From contig JAHLJT010004567.1 in NCBI GenBank assembly GCA_031308135.1, forward strand, positions 37,832,389 through 37,896,388: a stretch of 64,000 nucleotides of DNA, in the 5' to 3' direction. The DNA comes from Acheta domesticus. Lineage: Eukaryota > Arthropoda > Insecta > Orthoptera > Gryllidae. The notes below the pieces were generated by a model that searched no databases, had not been told where the DNA came from, and saw nothing but the letters and a program-made list of their open reading frames with translations. The translations under genes were made by a program, and so were the position numbers. This document shows positions 33,201 through 46,972 of the stretch, piece after piece (the stretch's first letter is position 1; each line of letters begins with the position of its first letter).

Positions 33201-36115
33201 CGGTTAACTCTGAATTTTCGAAAATTTCAAAAGTATGAATTTCTTTCGGCGTCTTCCTACAAGTACAAAATTGAAGATAGAGATTTTTCTCCAAATAAAA
33301 TTTGATCTCCAAAGTGAATTCTATCATTAAAGACATTTTTTGAAAATTATAGTAGTTTTCGCGCAATATTGCGTGCAATATGTGCAATTTATAAAAAGAT
33401 ATGAAAACAAGCTTTTCTCAAAAACGGCTCCAATTTTTTTCTTTAAACTTTTGTTAGGAATAGTGCTAAATGTACTCTATGAAATGACGTAATTGCCATA
33501 TTGCTCTATTCTTAAAACAAATTACAAATGTGTTATTTTTTTACTTGTCTCCCACGTCGGTAATTTTTAGATTAGTGGCGATTTGTTCACATTACTATAT
33601 ACACGAGCACATGTTCTTTAAATAATGTCAAGTAAAGTTTCTCGAGAACTCAACCGTTTTCAAAACTAGCCGAAAATTCTGCATTTTCAGAAGCGCTCAA
33701 ACGCCATTTTCTCATAAATGGCTCCAAATTTTTTCTTCAAACTTTTGGAACGGATATTGTTAATTGTACTCTTTGATGTGACGTAAGGTTCAATTTGGGA
33801 TATCTTTTTGGTTTTGCAAAAATTACACAAATGTATTTTTTTTTAAAAGATCTCTCACACCTTTAATGTGCACATTACTAGCAATTTATAATCACTGTTG
33901 TCTTTGTGAGTGTAAGTGCTTCATATGACTTCAAATGAAGTTTTTCGAAAACTCGATGTTTTTCTACGAAAAAGAGCTTCAAATCGTGCATTTTTAGTAG
34001 CACTTAAACGTAATTTTTTTGAAAACAGCTCCAAATTTTTCAAAGAAAATTGCCATTTTTGACGAGGTTTTACTGTTGTTTAATATTTTAAAATTAAAAT
34101 TTCTGTTCTACTATTAGAAAACCGAAAAATTAAGAAAATGTCAAAAAATATACTTTGGGTGGCGATAGATTGCAACTGGCACAAACGGGAAAGTCTGTGC
34201 CATTCTATAGCACTACTAGTTTAGGTATCAGAGATTCTCAATGAAAATTTTTCTCCTGAAAAATTGCTGAATTCTGCTGCAGCATTATAATACTTTCTAT
34301 ACCACATAGTATATAGAATGCAAAAAATAAATAAAATATAAAAAAATATAACAAGTACATATTGAATTGCTGACAGGTTTAGGAAATAAAAGAGTTCTTT
34401 TTTTAATTTTTCACGTTGTGTAAACAATTCTTGCGTGATTCTCGTGGACAGAATTTAGCAGAAGTACACACGAATGGAAATGTATGCATTGTTAGTTAAG
34501 ATTTAAAAGTGCTTTAACATGATTATATCATCCAGCTTTTAAAGATGACTTATATTTTCTTTGAATGTGAATCGATCCAATAATAGTGCTAGAAATTTGT
34601 ATCTGTGAAAGTGCAGTTTTATTAGCTTGCAAGTTGAACAGACCAGTCTTGAAATATGCTTTTAGTTGTGAGCAGGATTAGGTATTGAAATCTGAATCAA
34701 TATAAAGTCGTCGTCGACGTCATCATCAAGAAGCATGTAGCTCACTGAAGCAAGCAATGAGATTGGCAGCAAGACATCAGATGGGGCAAATGTGACAATT
34801 AATTCATTACCAGTTGATTTGTTATGATAATAATAAAATGCTGATATTGATATTTCAGCCTCATCACCATGATTGCAGCCGCAATCAAGTTAGTGATTCT
34901 CTCCTTACTGGCATTCAATGGAATGACAAAATACAATTCCTCAGAAGGAGGCGAAGTACCCTGTCCTAGTATTGTTCCTTGGCTCTATACAAATGACTAC
35001 CACAAGAGCTACTTAAGATTCCTCTAGCACCTGTTCTTTAAAGGGAAGCATAAACATTGAAAATATAGTAAACCCTCGTTAGCACGAACGCTCTTAACAC
35101 GAATTTCGCCGTAACACGAACAAAACTTCGGCCCCGGTAAGGGATTACAGTAATACGGACATTTATAAAACTCGGATAACACGAATTTTTATAACACAAA
35201 CTTCCGATTATTTCGGTCCTTTGGAATTCGGTGTTAACGAAGGTTTACTATATAACTTAAAAGAATATCTAATAAACAACTATTTAATTCTAGATTGAGT
35301 ATTTCAGACTTGGGTTGGATGTTAACAATATCATCCTCACCTTATTGCACATGTTGTATGTTTAGTTTTCATCCGCAGTTCACAATTTACTGAATATGTT
35401 TCACCTTTAGGATAACTGGGATTTATAAATGTTACAGAATTTTCTTCTGTGAAATTTGCACAAGGCTTCACTAGACAAAAATAATTGTATTAGTGACATA
35501 TTTTGATGAACACTTCTATGAATAAATACTACAGCAATGAATGTAAAAAAAATACAATTTCAAATACATTTTTATGTACAATCATAAGTTCTAAACTTTT
35601 ATTCACAGTTTGTCACCTTCTTCAGAGTAAACAATTAGTGCCATTTGTGATTATTCCCATGAATTCCTTTTTTCTCTGCAATACCAATTTCCATCAAGAA
35701 AATAAAGAATTTCAATGAAATAATTTTTTATCAATTTTTATAACGCACGTGCACGCACGCACGCTGTCTCTCTCTCTCTCTCTCTCTCTCTCGCACACAC
35801 TAACACACACATTCTCTCTCACACACACGTTCACTCTCTCTCACACACACGCTCACACATCACATACACACTCACATTCACACACACTCACATTCACGAC
35901 ACACACTAACACAAGTTAAGTATTCATGGACTTCTATTACTCATTTCTGAGAAAAGGAGTATTTCCTGAGAGATGAAAGAAACAACAACTATTATATCCA
36001 AAGGGGAAGAAAACCTCCTAAGAGCTGGTGTCTTTACCGGCCGCTGTGCATGCTCGATACCGCTGGAAGGTTTTCGAGCGTATCATCAGTGCAAGTTTGG
36101 ATCAGAGCAGAAGAT

Positions 36116-36158
<43 letters not shown>

Positions 36159-36240
36159 GTCAAAAAAACAGTAAAAACTGTATATGACGTGTGGGGAAAG
36201 AAATTTATCTGCGCACATTTTCTTGAGGGCCAGAATTTAT

Positions 36241-36300
<60 letters not shown>

Positions 36301-39300
36301 GAAAACGAAAAAATTAATTTAGAAAATAATTATTTTAGAAAAATAAAGATATTTGAAAAATGTTTTTCCCGAGTTATAGAAAATCAATTTCAACTGTAAA
36401 TGAACTACAAGCAAAAGGAGTGCTCAACAAAACGTGCGCACAGTGAAGCTACATTTACGTCCAGAAGCAAAACAAGGGGCCATCTCAGCATTTGCTCTAT
36501 GGATCAGGGAAACTGGACAAAAACCTGATCGAGATGGGGGTCATTGACCCGGAAGCTGAAGTACATTACTTGTTACAGGCGTATTAAATATTTTTTTAAA
36601 TGTATACAATGCAAACATAAACTAATTCATTATATATCTTTGTTTTGTTACATTATTTTTCTTTTCACGATCAGTATAGTCTCTAATTGTATAGAAACAG
36701 TTTTGCAGCAGAAAAGATTTTACTTTTAACTTAAATTTGTATACCGACTTTAATTGTTTTATGTCATCTGGCAATGCGTTGTAAAGTAACGTACATGTAT
36801 TGTATGTTGATTTCTTGTACTGAGCTGTTGATACTGACACTTGATGCACGTGATTTCTACGGCGTGTGTTGTAATTATAAATATCAATATTGCATGAAAA
36901 TATGTTCCCTCCGTTAAGTAGGTCATTTTTGACAAATATTACAGATTCGTAAATAAATAGACAAGGCAATGGTAGGATTCCCAGCTCAATGAAAAGAGGC
37001 TTGCAGGAATCACGTGGAAGGCATTTTTTCATTATTCGAATAATTTTCTTTTGCAATCTGAAGGTCTGAATACTACAGGGTGAGCTTCCCCAGAATATTA
37101 TGCCATATCTCAGGCGGGAATGCACATTTGCAAAATAAACGCAACGAGCTGCATGAAGGCTGACAGAATTTGAAAGAATTCTGAATGCATAGCATAATGA
37201 ACTTAATTTAGTGTTTAATTCTGTTATATGTACATTCCATTTGAGGTTTGATTGAATTGAAAGACCTAAAAATTTTGTTGCCTCAACATCAGCTAATTGC
37301 ATATTGTTCATTTTCAATGGAACATGCGATTTCCGATTTGAGATGCAAAAATGCATTGAAACAGTTTTTCTTTCGTTAACAATTAATTTGTTATTATTAA
37401 ACCAATTTGAAACTTCTGAAATTGTACTATTTACTGCTTCTTTTTTGCAAAGAACATTCGTGTCATCAGCAAACAGAACCGTTCTTCCATTTTTAATAGA
37501 CGAGGGCATATCGTTTACATATAACAGAAAGAGAATAGGACCTAAGATCGAACCTTGCGGGACCCCATGCTCAATTGGCAAAGAATTGGAAATATAAGTA
37601 TGTAATGTCCTTTCCTGCCAGTATGGTATTTCTACTCTTTGAGTCCGATGTTTAAGGTAAGAAGTTATCCAATCTAGGGCAATACCACGAATTCCATACG
37701 AAGGTAATTTTGAGAGCAAGATCTTATGGTCAATAACGTCAAAAGCTTTCGAGAGATCTAAGAATATTCCAATGGGTATTTCATTTTGGTCTATTGATGA
37801 AGCAACATCTTTGAGAAAAGAAAAAATGGCAGTTTCCGTAGATTTTGATTTTCTAAAACCGTGTTGTGAGTCTGAAAACGCTCTGTTTTTCCTGAGAAAT
37901 GATTCCATTCGTAAGTAGAAAAGCCTTTCTAATATTTTTGAGAAAACTGACAAAAGAGAAATTGGCCGGTAATTTTGAATATCATTTTTGTTCCCTTTTT
38001 TAAAAAGTGGCTTAATTTTTGCGGTTTTGAAAAATATCTGGAAATATTCCTGTACATAAAGAAGCATTGAAAATGTGAGTTAACGGATGTATAAAGGCAG
38101 GTGCACAAGTTTTTAATAAACAATCCGGAAATTCATCTAAACCAGATGAATATTTATTTTTTAGTTTACTGACTATTCTGAGGATTTCGTTGGGAGAAGT
38201 TTCGGGAATAAACATCGTATCTGAAATTTTTTGGGAAGTGTAAAATGTTGAATTTTGTGATTTTAGTCCCTTCGTGAGATCAGACGCAATTCTGGAAAAG
38301 TGTTTGTTGAAGAGATTGGCAACTTTTTCCGGATTACTCGTTTCTCTTTCATTATCCTTTAAAATAACATTCTCTACAAGGTATCGAGATGATGTGGTTG
38401 TATTTTTTACGATATCCCACATTGCTTTAGTTTTGTTACTAGCGCTCAAAATGTCCTGACTATTTTTCATTATTTTTGCCTGAACTATTACTTTTCTTAA
38501 AATTCTTTTATATTCTCGGAAGTATATATGGAAACCGGGTGATACGTTATGATGTTTAGAAATAAAGTAAAGCGTACGTTTGTTTTTACACGATGTTCTA
38601 ATTCCTTGTGTGATCCAAGTATTACTTTTGCTTGAAATATTTAATTTTCCTCTTTTTAAGAGGAAAGCACGCGTTAAAATGAATTGAAAGCTTGGAGAAA
38701 AATAAATTATATTTTTCATTTGTGTCAACAGCGTTATAAACTTCGTCCCATGATTCCTTCATCAAGTAGTCCGTAAATAATTTTATATTAACTTTAGTGA
38801 ATGCTCTGCACATGCGTGTATTATTTATTGTGTCAGTGTTTATGTTCTTAGTAATTGTAAGAATTTGTGCATCGTGGTCACTGTATCCTAGATTATTCGT
38901 TATTATTTCATATGTAGTTGTGGTTTTGTTAATTATAATTTGATCTAATGCTTTTTGTGATTTAAGCGTATTCCGTGTAGGTACATTAACTGTATGTCTA
39001 AATTAAAAGAATGAGTAAATTGAGAAACTGCTCTTTTTCGTGGGATTCGCTCAGAAAATCAATATTGAAATCTCCACATACAACAATGGATTTAAAAGAG
39101 AGTTTACTAATTTTGTTCAGAATTATCTCTAGATTTTCCAAGAAAGTGAAATAATCTGAAGCTCGCTTTGTTGGAGGTCTGTAAATGCAAAGTAAGATAA
39201 TTTGAGCGTAGTAAGATGTACTACTGTTGTTTCAAAAACTTTTTCAACTGCATATAATTGAATTCTGACAAGAAGGTAGAATCAATATAATTTCTTATGT

Positions 39301-42300
39301 AAATACACGAACCTCCGTAAGCAGGGCCCTTATTTGATTCCCTCGCCCTACAATACGATCCTGCAAGGTAAAAGCTAGGAATTTGGAGTGTATTTATATC
39401 ATTTTGAGACAACCAATGTTCTGTAAAGCAAAAAACATCTATTTGTCTTAGATCACATTGTAATGCTGCCTCGATAAATTCCAATTTTATTTGAAAGAGA
39501 TTGCACATTATGATGCATTATTCGAATCTTTTGCATGTACCTACACGGATGTTTTTCTGCTGCATCTGACTGTAGTTGCTATTTATTTATTTCATTTTTA
39601 CCTCGAGTGCGTGGTCGAAGGAAGTATCGTGTCCCAGCAGTGACAGGAGGTGAGGGAGGAGGGGTGACAGATGTAGAGGAATGAATAGTGGGAAAGGTAA
39701 TACACGGATTAGGTTCAGGGGATAAGGTAATTGGGTCCAAAGGGGTCCCAGGGGATGGAAGAGAACTAGGAGATGTGGGTGGGGATGGGTCTTGGGCAGG
39801 ACACTGCCAAGTTTGTGAAATGATGTGTTTTGCAAGCTCACTACCGAGTGCATGTTTTCCGACAAGGTTCAGGTGAAGACCATGTCGGGTGAAGTGTTTT
39901 TCTGAGAGAAAGTTTAGCTCAACAATTTAACATGTGTGTCTCTCAGATGCAGTTTCAATTGGTTGTTTGCGTGACTAATTTCTTTGCATAGTGTGGGCTT
40001 GTTGTACCAGAAGGGCAGAGTCGAGACTACAATGTTCGTGTTTTGGGCGGCACGTTGTAATTTGTCAACATGTTCTTCAGGTGTAAAGTGACCACCCAAA
40101 TTAATGTCATTCTGCCCTCCTATGATAATTACAGTATCCCGTTTGGTGAGGGTTTTTGTGTGCGTGTCCAACTCACTGGTCACGTCGGCAAACCTCCCGT
40201 TAGGTTTAAACACACACATGGCAGAGAAATTGGTTGGGAGTTTCTCACTGAGCAGGGAGGAGATTTGTCCGCCCATGGCTATCTGCTAAAATGAGTACCT
40301 TTTTGATGGGCTCAGTGGGAATGTCCATGTTTTCTGGTGAGCCAGTTTGCGCAACTCTACGTGTCTTTGTTACTTTGCGCTTGCTAGCCTGTTTGCGTTG
40401 GTTTGTGAATGGACGTGTCGATGATGGGTGGGGGTGGTGAGGATTGGGAAGGCAAGGAAACTCATTGTAGTAGTCTAATACAGAAAATCTGTTTTGAGTC
40501 GTGATTGGTGGTGGTGATTGTGTTTTTGCTTCCGTGAATGGACGGTTGGAGGTTTTTGCGGTGTTGCCTATTGTTGTCCAACCGTCTGTGTTTTGAACGA
40601 CCTCTTCGAGCCTTCGGATATGTTCATCTAAATTACTGTTGATGTGTGTGAAGGCTTTCAGAAGATCGGCTTTGAGAGCGTAGAGAGTAGAGAGTGTATA
40701 ACGATTAGTAGCCATGTCACGAATGCGTGTCAAGTGCGTGGTAAATATGAAAATAAGTAAATAGATAATTCAGAATACTACAAAAAAACTACTCCCTAAC
40801 TTATCTTTTAAATTTAATTGTATTAACTTATTTAAATTACGTTACGTATTTATTTAAAAATAACGGTGATCTGATTCTAATTAGTATTTAAATGTGATTA
40901 ATTAAATTCAAAAAGCGTTCAGTGTGTTTAATAGATTGAAGCTGCAAACTAATAAATACAATTAGATTACTATACTTTACCTACTGAAAGGCCACGAAAT
41001 TCACCACTTCCACAAATTTAAATATAAAGTTCAAGTCTTTCCGTTACTGTGGTTACGAAGATAAAGAAGGCGGCTCTCAGAGAACTAGTATGGCTTTAGC
41101 AAGGCTCGCTCAACAATCGATGCTATTATGCTTGTTGACACTGTCCGACTGGCCATTAGAGGGAGCAAATGGAGAAGAGATCCAAAAAAGTACTGTGCAG
41201 TCGTAACATTGAACAATTAGATTTTGGCTTAGATTTTTTAGATTAGTTTTAACTCGGCAAGGAGTGACATTTATAAGGCACTCCATAACATTAATGTACC
41301 TACGTATATAAGAAAAATAGTAACTGAAAATCTGAATCGACGAATTCTAGTATACAATATGGATGACGGACCGAACGTACAACTATCACCGCCGGCCTCC
41401 CGCAAGGTTCGGCGCTGGGTCAATTGCTGTGGAATATCTTATATGATGAGGTTCTTAAGCTTCCACTCCCCGAAGGACCCAAGATCATAGGTTTCGCAGA
41501 CGACATTACCATCGTCGTCGTCGCAAAATTTGTAGAAGAGATAGTGTGTATCTGCAATGAAGCCATTGCCATTGTCAATCATTGGCTGGACTCTGCAGGA
41601 TTGCAGCATGCCGAACATAAAACAGAAGTGTTGCTTGCAACTAGTATAAATAAGAGAGAATATATCACTCTCAAAGTCGGTCATCACAAAATTGTATCAC
41701 GACCTGCGATAAACTACATCGGCGTCACGCTCGACACGCGCTTGTCCTTTAGTTCACACGTCCTTGGTCTACACCAGCAATAGAGCGGCGGTGGTGAATG
41801 CTGCATTGAATAGGTTAATGCCGAACACTGGAGGGCCTGGTCATGAAAATAAAAAGCTGCTTGCATCGGTCGTCACATCGGTCCTGCTCTACTTATCACT
41901 AGTTTGGGCCAACTCTACAGATACGATGAGTTACGTAAGAGGCATGGCTTCAATACATTGGCAATCTGCGCCCAGGGTTGCATGTGAGTTCCGCACTGTC
42001 TCTAATGAAGCAGTTTGTGTCATAGCCGGGATGATACCAATAGATATAACGGCCTGTGAACGGCAAAGGCGTTACGACAAAAGAGACGGGAAGCAGGGCT
42101 GCCTGGAACAACTAGCAGAATGGCCACAACACTGGAAGATGGCTTCCTTCAATGGAAGATGGACCTGCCGACTGATTCCTATTGACTCGTGGATCTATCG
42201 AAAGCACGGCTTGGGTAAATTGTTACCTCACGCAGCTTCTAACGGGACATGGATGCTACAGAGCGTTCCTTCCCAGGTTCAAACTGGATGATACCTCGGC

Positions 42301-45300
42301 ATTGTCTTGTGTGCGAACCTGATGTCGAGGACGCTGAAAACGTGTTTTTTCAGTGCCCACGTTTCACACCTCGACGAGACACTGCTGATACACAAGTATA
42401 CACCAAGGTATGTCAGATGACTCCAGAAAACGTAGTAGCATGTATGTTTGTTTCTGAAAGCAATTGGAGATCTGTATAATTTTTCCCAAGACTTATTGCT
42501 GGAATTAGACGCCTAGAAAAAGGAAGAAAGGACATCTCATGATCCCTCCCCACGGTGGGAGATATATATACATTATTTAGGTGTGTCAACTAGCCGCCTT
42601 TGGAGTAAATTTTCTGAAGCCAGTTTGAGGCTAGTTCCTCGCTTGTCCGTACGGTGCGCACGATCGGTTTGGGTCACGGTGTAAGATATACATTTAAGAT
42701 GACATCGTAAACTGCGGCTATTACACAGTTTTACAAAACATTTCCTACTCATTTTCGTAACTGTTCGCTCTACACCAAGTCCACCGCGAAACGACAAATC
42801 ACTGACGCAATTAGAAATCAGCTGGCCACAGAGCTGTCGAATGGATCACGACCTTGCCCAAATGAAACCCAAAGATCGCAGCGCTTATATGCCAGTACTG
42901 TGAGAACTAGCCCCACATAAGCTTCAGGTTTAGACTGGGAGTGAACACACCTATCACCATCTTACCAGTGTCCCTCACCTATCTTAAAGTAACTGGGTTA
43001 TTATTCCACTCTCCGGCGGTTCCGCGGAGAGGATGGAGAAGGAGGTTCGGTTTTATTGAGTAAAAGTCTCCCACGCTGGGTAGTACGGGCTACCCAGTGT
43101 ATTTTGAAGATTTACACTTACCCTTAAAAAAACCTCACACACATCTAATCATAGAACACACAACCTATATTATTATCGAAGACTCAGGAGAAACAAATTG
43201 GTGCAAAAAAATGAGGTCTCAAAATACCTGGGGGGCACGACCTACCTAGTCATTTTATGAATTTTGTAGTTCTGATAATCTTACAAATAAGTAAATAGAA
43301 TTGATAAATACACCGTTTGTTAGTTGGTTAGTTAGCTTGTTTGCTTAGTTTTCTCTCCTGTCCGGCAAACAGTATTTTGGCACAAAATACTCGGAAATTA
43401 TTACTTTGGGCTAAGTCAAAAATGTTTTATGATGATTGCATAATTGTATTTTTCTGAAGGAAGCGGTATTTGCGCAAATAATATTTAAACATTAGCACGC
43501 GCAGTATTCTTCAGAAAAAATAATTCTTAATGTTTATGAAAGGAGTGAGATTAGAGAAACTAGTGGTACTATAGAATGGGACAGACTTTCTCGTACTAGA
43601 TAGTTTTCTAATTTCTTTAGTGTAGCTAGCTTTTCGGTCTTGTCCCAACCTTTTGGGGACTGTCCATAAATTACGTAACACAAATTGGAAGTATTTTGAT
43701 GACCTCCTCTCCCCTTTGTAACGCACCCGTAATGCGCACTTGAACCCCCTAAAAAATTAAGTAACGCTTTCTAATACCCTCTGTAAATTAAAGAAGTGAA
43801 AATAAATTATAGCACTGTAAAATGTATTCTTTTTATTTGTGTTGTAAATTAAAATGTATGTTAAAGTCGGAATTAGTTGCCGATGTGCCTTACAATAAGA
43901 ATGGGAGGCAGTATTGAGTGAAGGACGGACGCGTGGGCGAAAACATTTCTGATCACAAGCCGTGCACACGCTGTCGTGAATAGCGCATGGGTGAGAGTTT
44001 GCTGCGGTAGTTTAATTATATTCTAGAATATACTACGTATTAATTGTGAATATTTTATTCGTAATCTTACAGATTCAATAAAAATTATTGAAAAAATATT
44101 TCCGTTCAATGTAACAACTTCTAATAATTTTAATTTATTTATATTTTTAAAACTAATTAATCAGATAATATTTTTACTATCCCGTATACATACGTATATA
44201 CGGAGTAATATTCGTAGTACAGGGGAAGTTATGTAATTCTGCGCAAAAAAAGTGGATTTTCGGCAGCTAAAAATTCGTTGCCAGGCCCTGATAACGAAAA
44301 AGTAGATAAATACATTTACAAAATTAAGAAAAAAATCCTCTTCGTAAATTTCCTCCTTTTCAAAAATTGCAAAATTTTGATTTTTATTCGGCACCGTCCT
44401 ACAACTACAAAAGTGACGATAGAAATTTCTCCTACAAATGAAATTTGTTTTCCATAGTAAGTTCATTCATTGAGGCCATGTTCATTTTTTTGTTGAAAAT
44501 TTTACTATTTTTCACGCAAAATTGCGTGAAATATGTGTAATTAAAAAAATTACAAAAACTAGATTTTCTCAAAAACGTCTCCAAATTTTTTCTTTAAACT
44601 TTTGGTAGGGATAGTGCTAAATGTATTTTACGAGATGACAAACCTTATATTGAGCTTTTCTTATGTTTTTTTCAAAATTTACAAAAATGTAATTTTTACA
44701 AAATTTAGAAAAATGTAATTTTTACAAAATTTAGAAAAATGTAATTTTTACAAAATTTAGAAAAATGTAATTTTTACAAAATTTACAAAAATGGAATTTT
44801 TCTACAAAATTACAAAAATGTATTTTTTGACTTGTCTCTCACGTTGTTAGTATTTACATTAGCGGCAGTTAGTTCACATTATTATATTTATGACTACATG
44901 TGCTTTAAATAATGTCACGTAAAGTTCCTCGAAAACTCAACCGTCTTGTGTGAAAACTGGATCAAAATTCCGCATTTTTAGGAACGCCCAAACGCTATTT
45001 TCTCAAAAATGGCTCCAATTTTTTTTCAAACTTTTCAAACCGTTAGTGCTAATTGCACTCTTTAATATGACATAAAGTTCATTTAGTTTTTTTTGTTTTT
45101 TCAAAATTTACACGAATGTAATGTAATGTTTGAAATTTGTAAACATTATTGTATTTGTGAGTAAATGTGCTTCAAATGAAGTTTTTCGAAAACTCAAACA
45201 TTTTTCTGTGAAAAACTTCAAATTTTGAATTTACAGTAGCGTTTAAACAACATTTCCATAAAAACAGTTCCAAATTTTTCAAAGAAAATTGCCATTTGGA

Positions 45301-46922
45301 ACGAGGTATTACTGTTCTTTAATATTCTTAAAATATTATTTCTGTTCTACAATCAGGAGACCGAAAAGTTAAGAAAATGTAAAAGAAAATTTGGGCGGCG
45401 ATAGTTGGCAGCTGGCACGAGTATGTAGCAATTCCGAATAGCTAGCGCAAACCCAAGGAAATAGAAAACTAATACGGGAAAGTCTGTGCCATTTTGTAGC
45501 ACCGCTGGTTTCGTTATCAGGACCCGACAATGAATTTTTTCTGCCGAAATTCGTCGTTTTTTCGCGCAGCATTACATCACTTTCCATTTACTAACTATAT
45601 TATTCCATATACGTATATATATTCCATATATACATACGTATATATATATATATATATACGTATGTATACGGGAAAGTAAAAATGAATATAATTCGCCGTT
45701 AATGAAAAAAAATATTAACGATGCGAGAGAGATGTCAAAAATTACAATTGTATAATTTTTTAAGAAATAATAGAGCAAAATGGCGTTAATGTAATATACA
45801 GTACGTTGAGCACTATCCCTACTACAAGTTTAAAGGAAAGAATTGAAGCCGTTTTTGAGAAATTATTGTTTCTGATATACAGATGTTTTGAAAAAACAAA
45901 CCCTTTTTCGGTGTCAGAGGACCCCAAAACGTATATTTCCATTGAAACTCCGAAATCGATTTTCCGCAGAATTACATACTTTCTCTACACTACGTGTATT
46001 AATCCAAATATACGTATGTATACGAGACAGTAACTAGTGGTCCTGCAGAATGACAGACTTTCTCATACTAGTTTGCTTTCTATTTTCTTGGGCTAGCTTT
46101 CCGGTGTTGCTACGTACAGTTGCCAGCTACCATCTATCCCCGCAAAAATTTCATTTTTTTGAAATTTTCTCAATTTTTCCGGACGGGCGTTTTTTATAAA
46201 AAAATACATTTCGGTATCAAGGACCCACAATTTCTGAAATATGTCTACATAACGTGTTAGAGGAAGTAATTTACTACATTTTACAAAACGATTTATTCAC
46301 TTTTTCTGTATCACAGTCCCACAATGCGAGTTTTCCTGTCGAAAAACTGCCGTTTTTTGGTGCAAAATAACATAATTTTGTTAATATTTCGTAAATTATT
46401 CCATATATACGTACGTATACGAGAAAGTAAAAATACTTGTCACCTATTTTCAACTTTAGATTTTATAAAAGAAGTTAATAAATAATGATTTGCGAATGTG
46501 TGCGATTTGACATGGAATGACTCTTGTCTAGTTAGTTTGGACACATTCGTTTGTATTATTCTAAAACTAGTCAAAAATTCAAATTTTTATTCCGAATATA
46601 TTTGGGGGACGCGCCCCATTCCCCACTCGTCGGTGACACCTATAACCACAACCACCTGCAAACACAATTGCCGACGCGTGATAGTAGACCCACAAACGCG
46701 TAGCGCGTATACCTGACAGCGTCATTGATATCGTGTCCCACAATGAGCAAATCTCCCGTTAGACCCGCATGCGACATCCTCATTATTCTACTTGCTTTGC
46801 ATGATTGCCGTTGACCCAACGAATTACTAATTAACTTAAAAACATCTCATACGCCCGACTTTGTCTACCGTACTCTCAAGTTCACGCATGGTATTGTTTG
46901 TAATTATATTATATATTGTTTG

Positions 46923-46972
<50 letters not shown>

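Larger units (their letters stand above)
36580..40735 (-). mobile_element. CR1/L2-like LINE, nearly complete
   Basis: On the minus strand, in protease intron 3: ORF1 with an SGNH-esterase domain, then an endonuclease and a reverse transcriptase, with only a few frameshifts. The RT part is a single open frame of 481 codons. The layout (esterase-type ORF1, APE endonuclease, RT without RNase H) is that of the CR1/L2 assemblage. The sub-features below give the domains. It is the least decayed element in the window and has a second, fragmentary relative at 30060-31010. Confidence 0.85.

Noticed and set aside
37304..37597. Plus-strand frame inside the CR1/L2-like LINE
   Set aside because: Antisense shadow of the intact reverse transcriptase frame.
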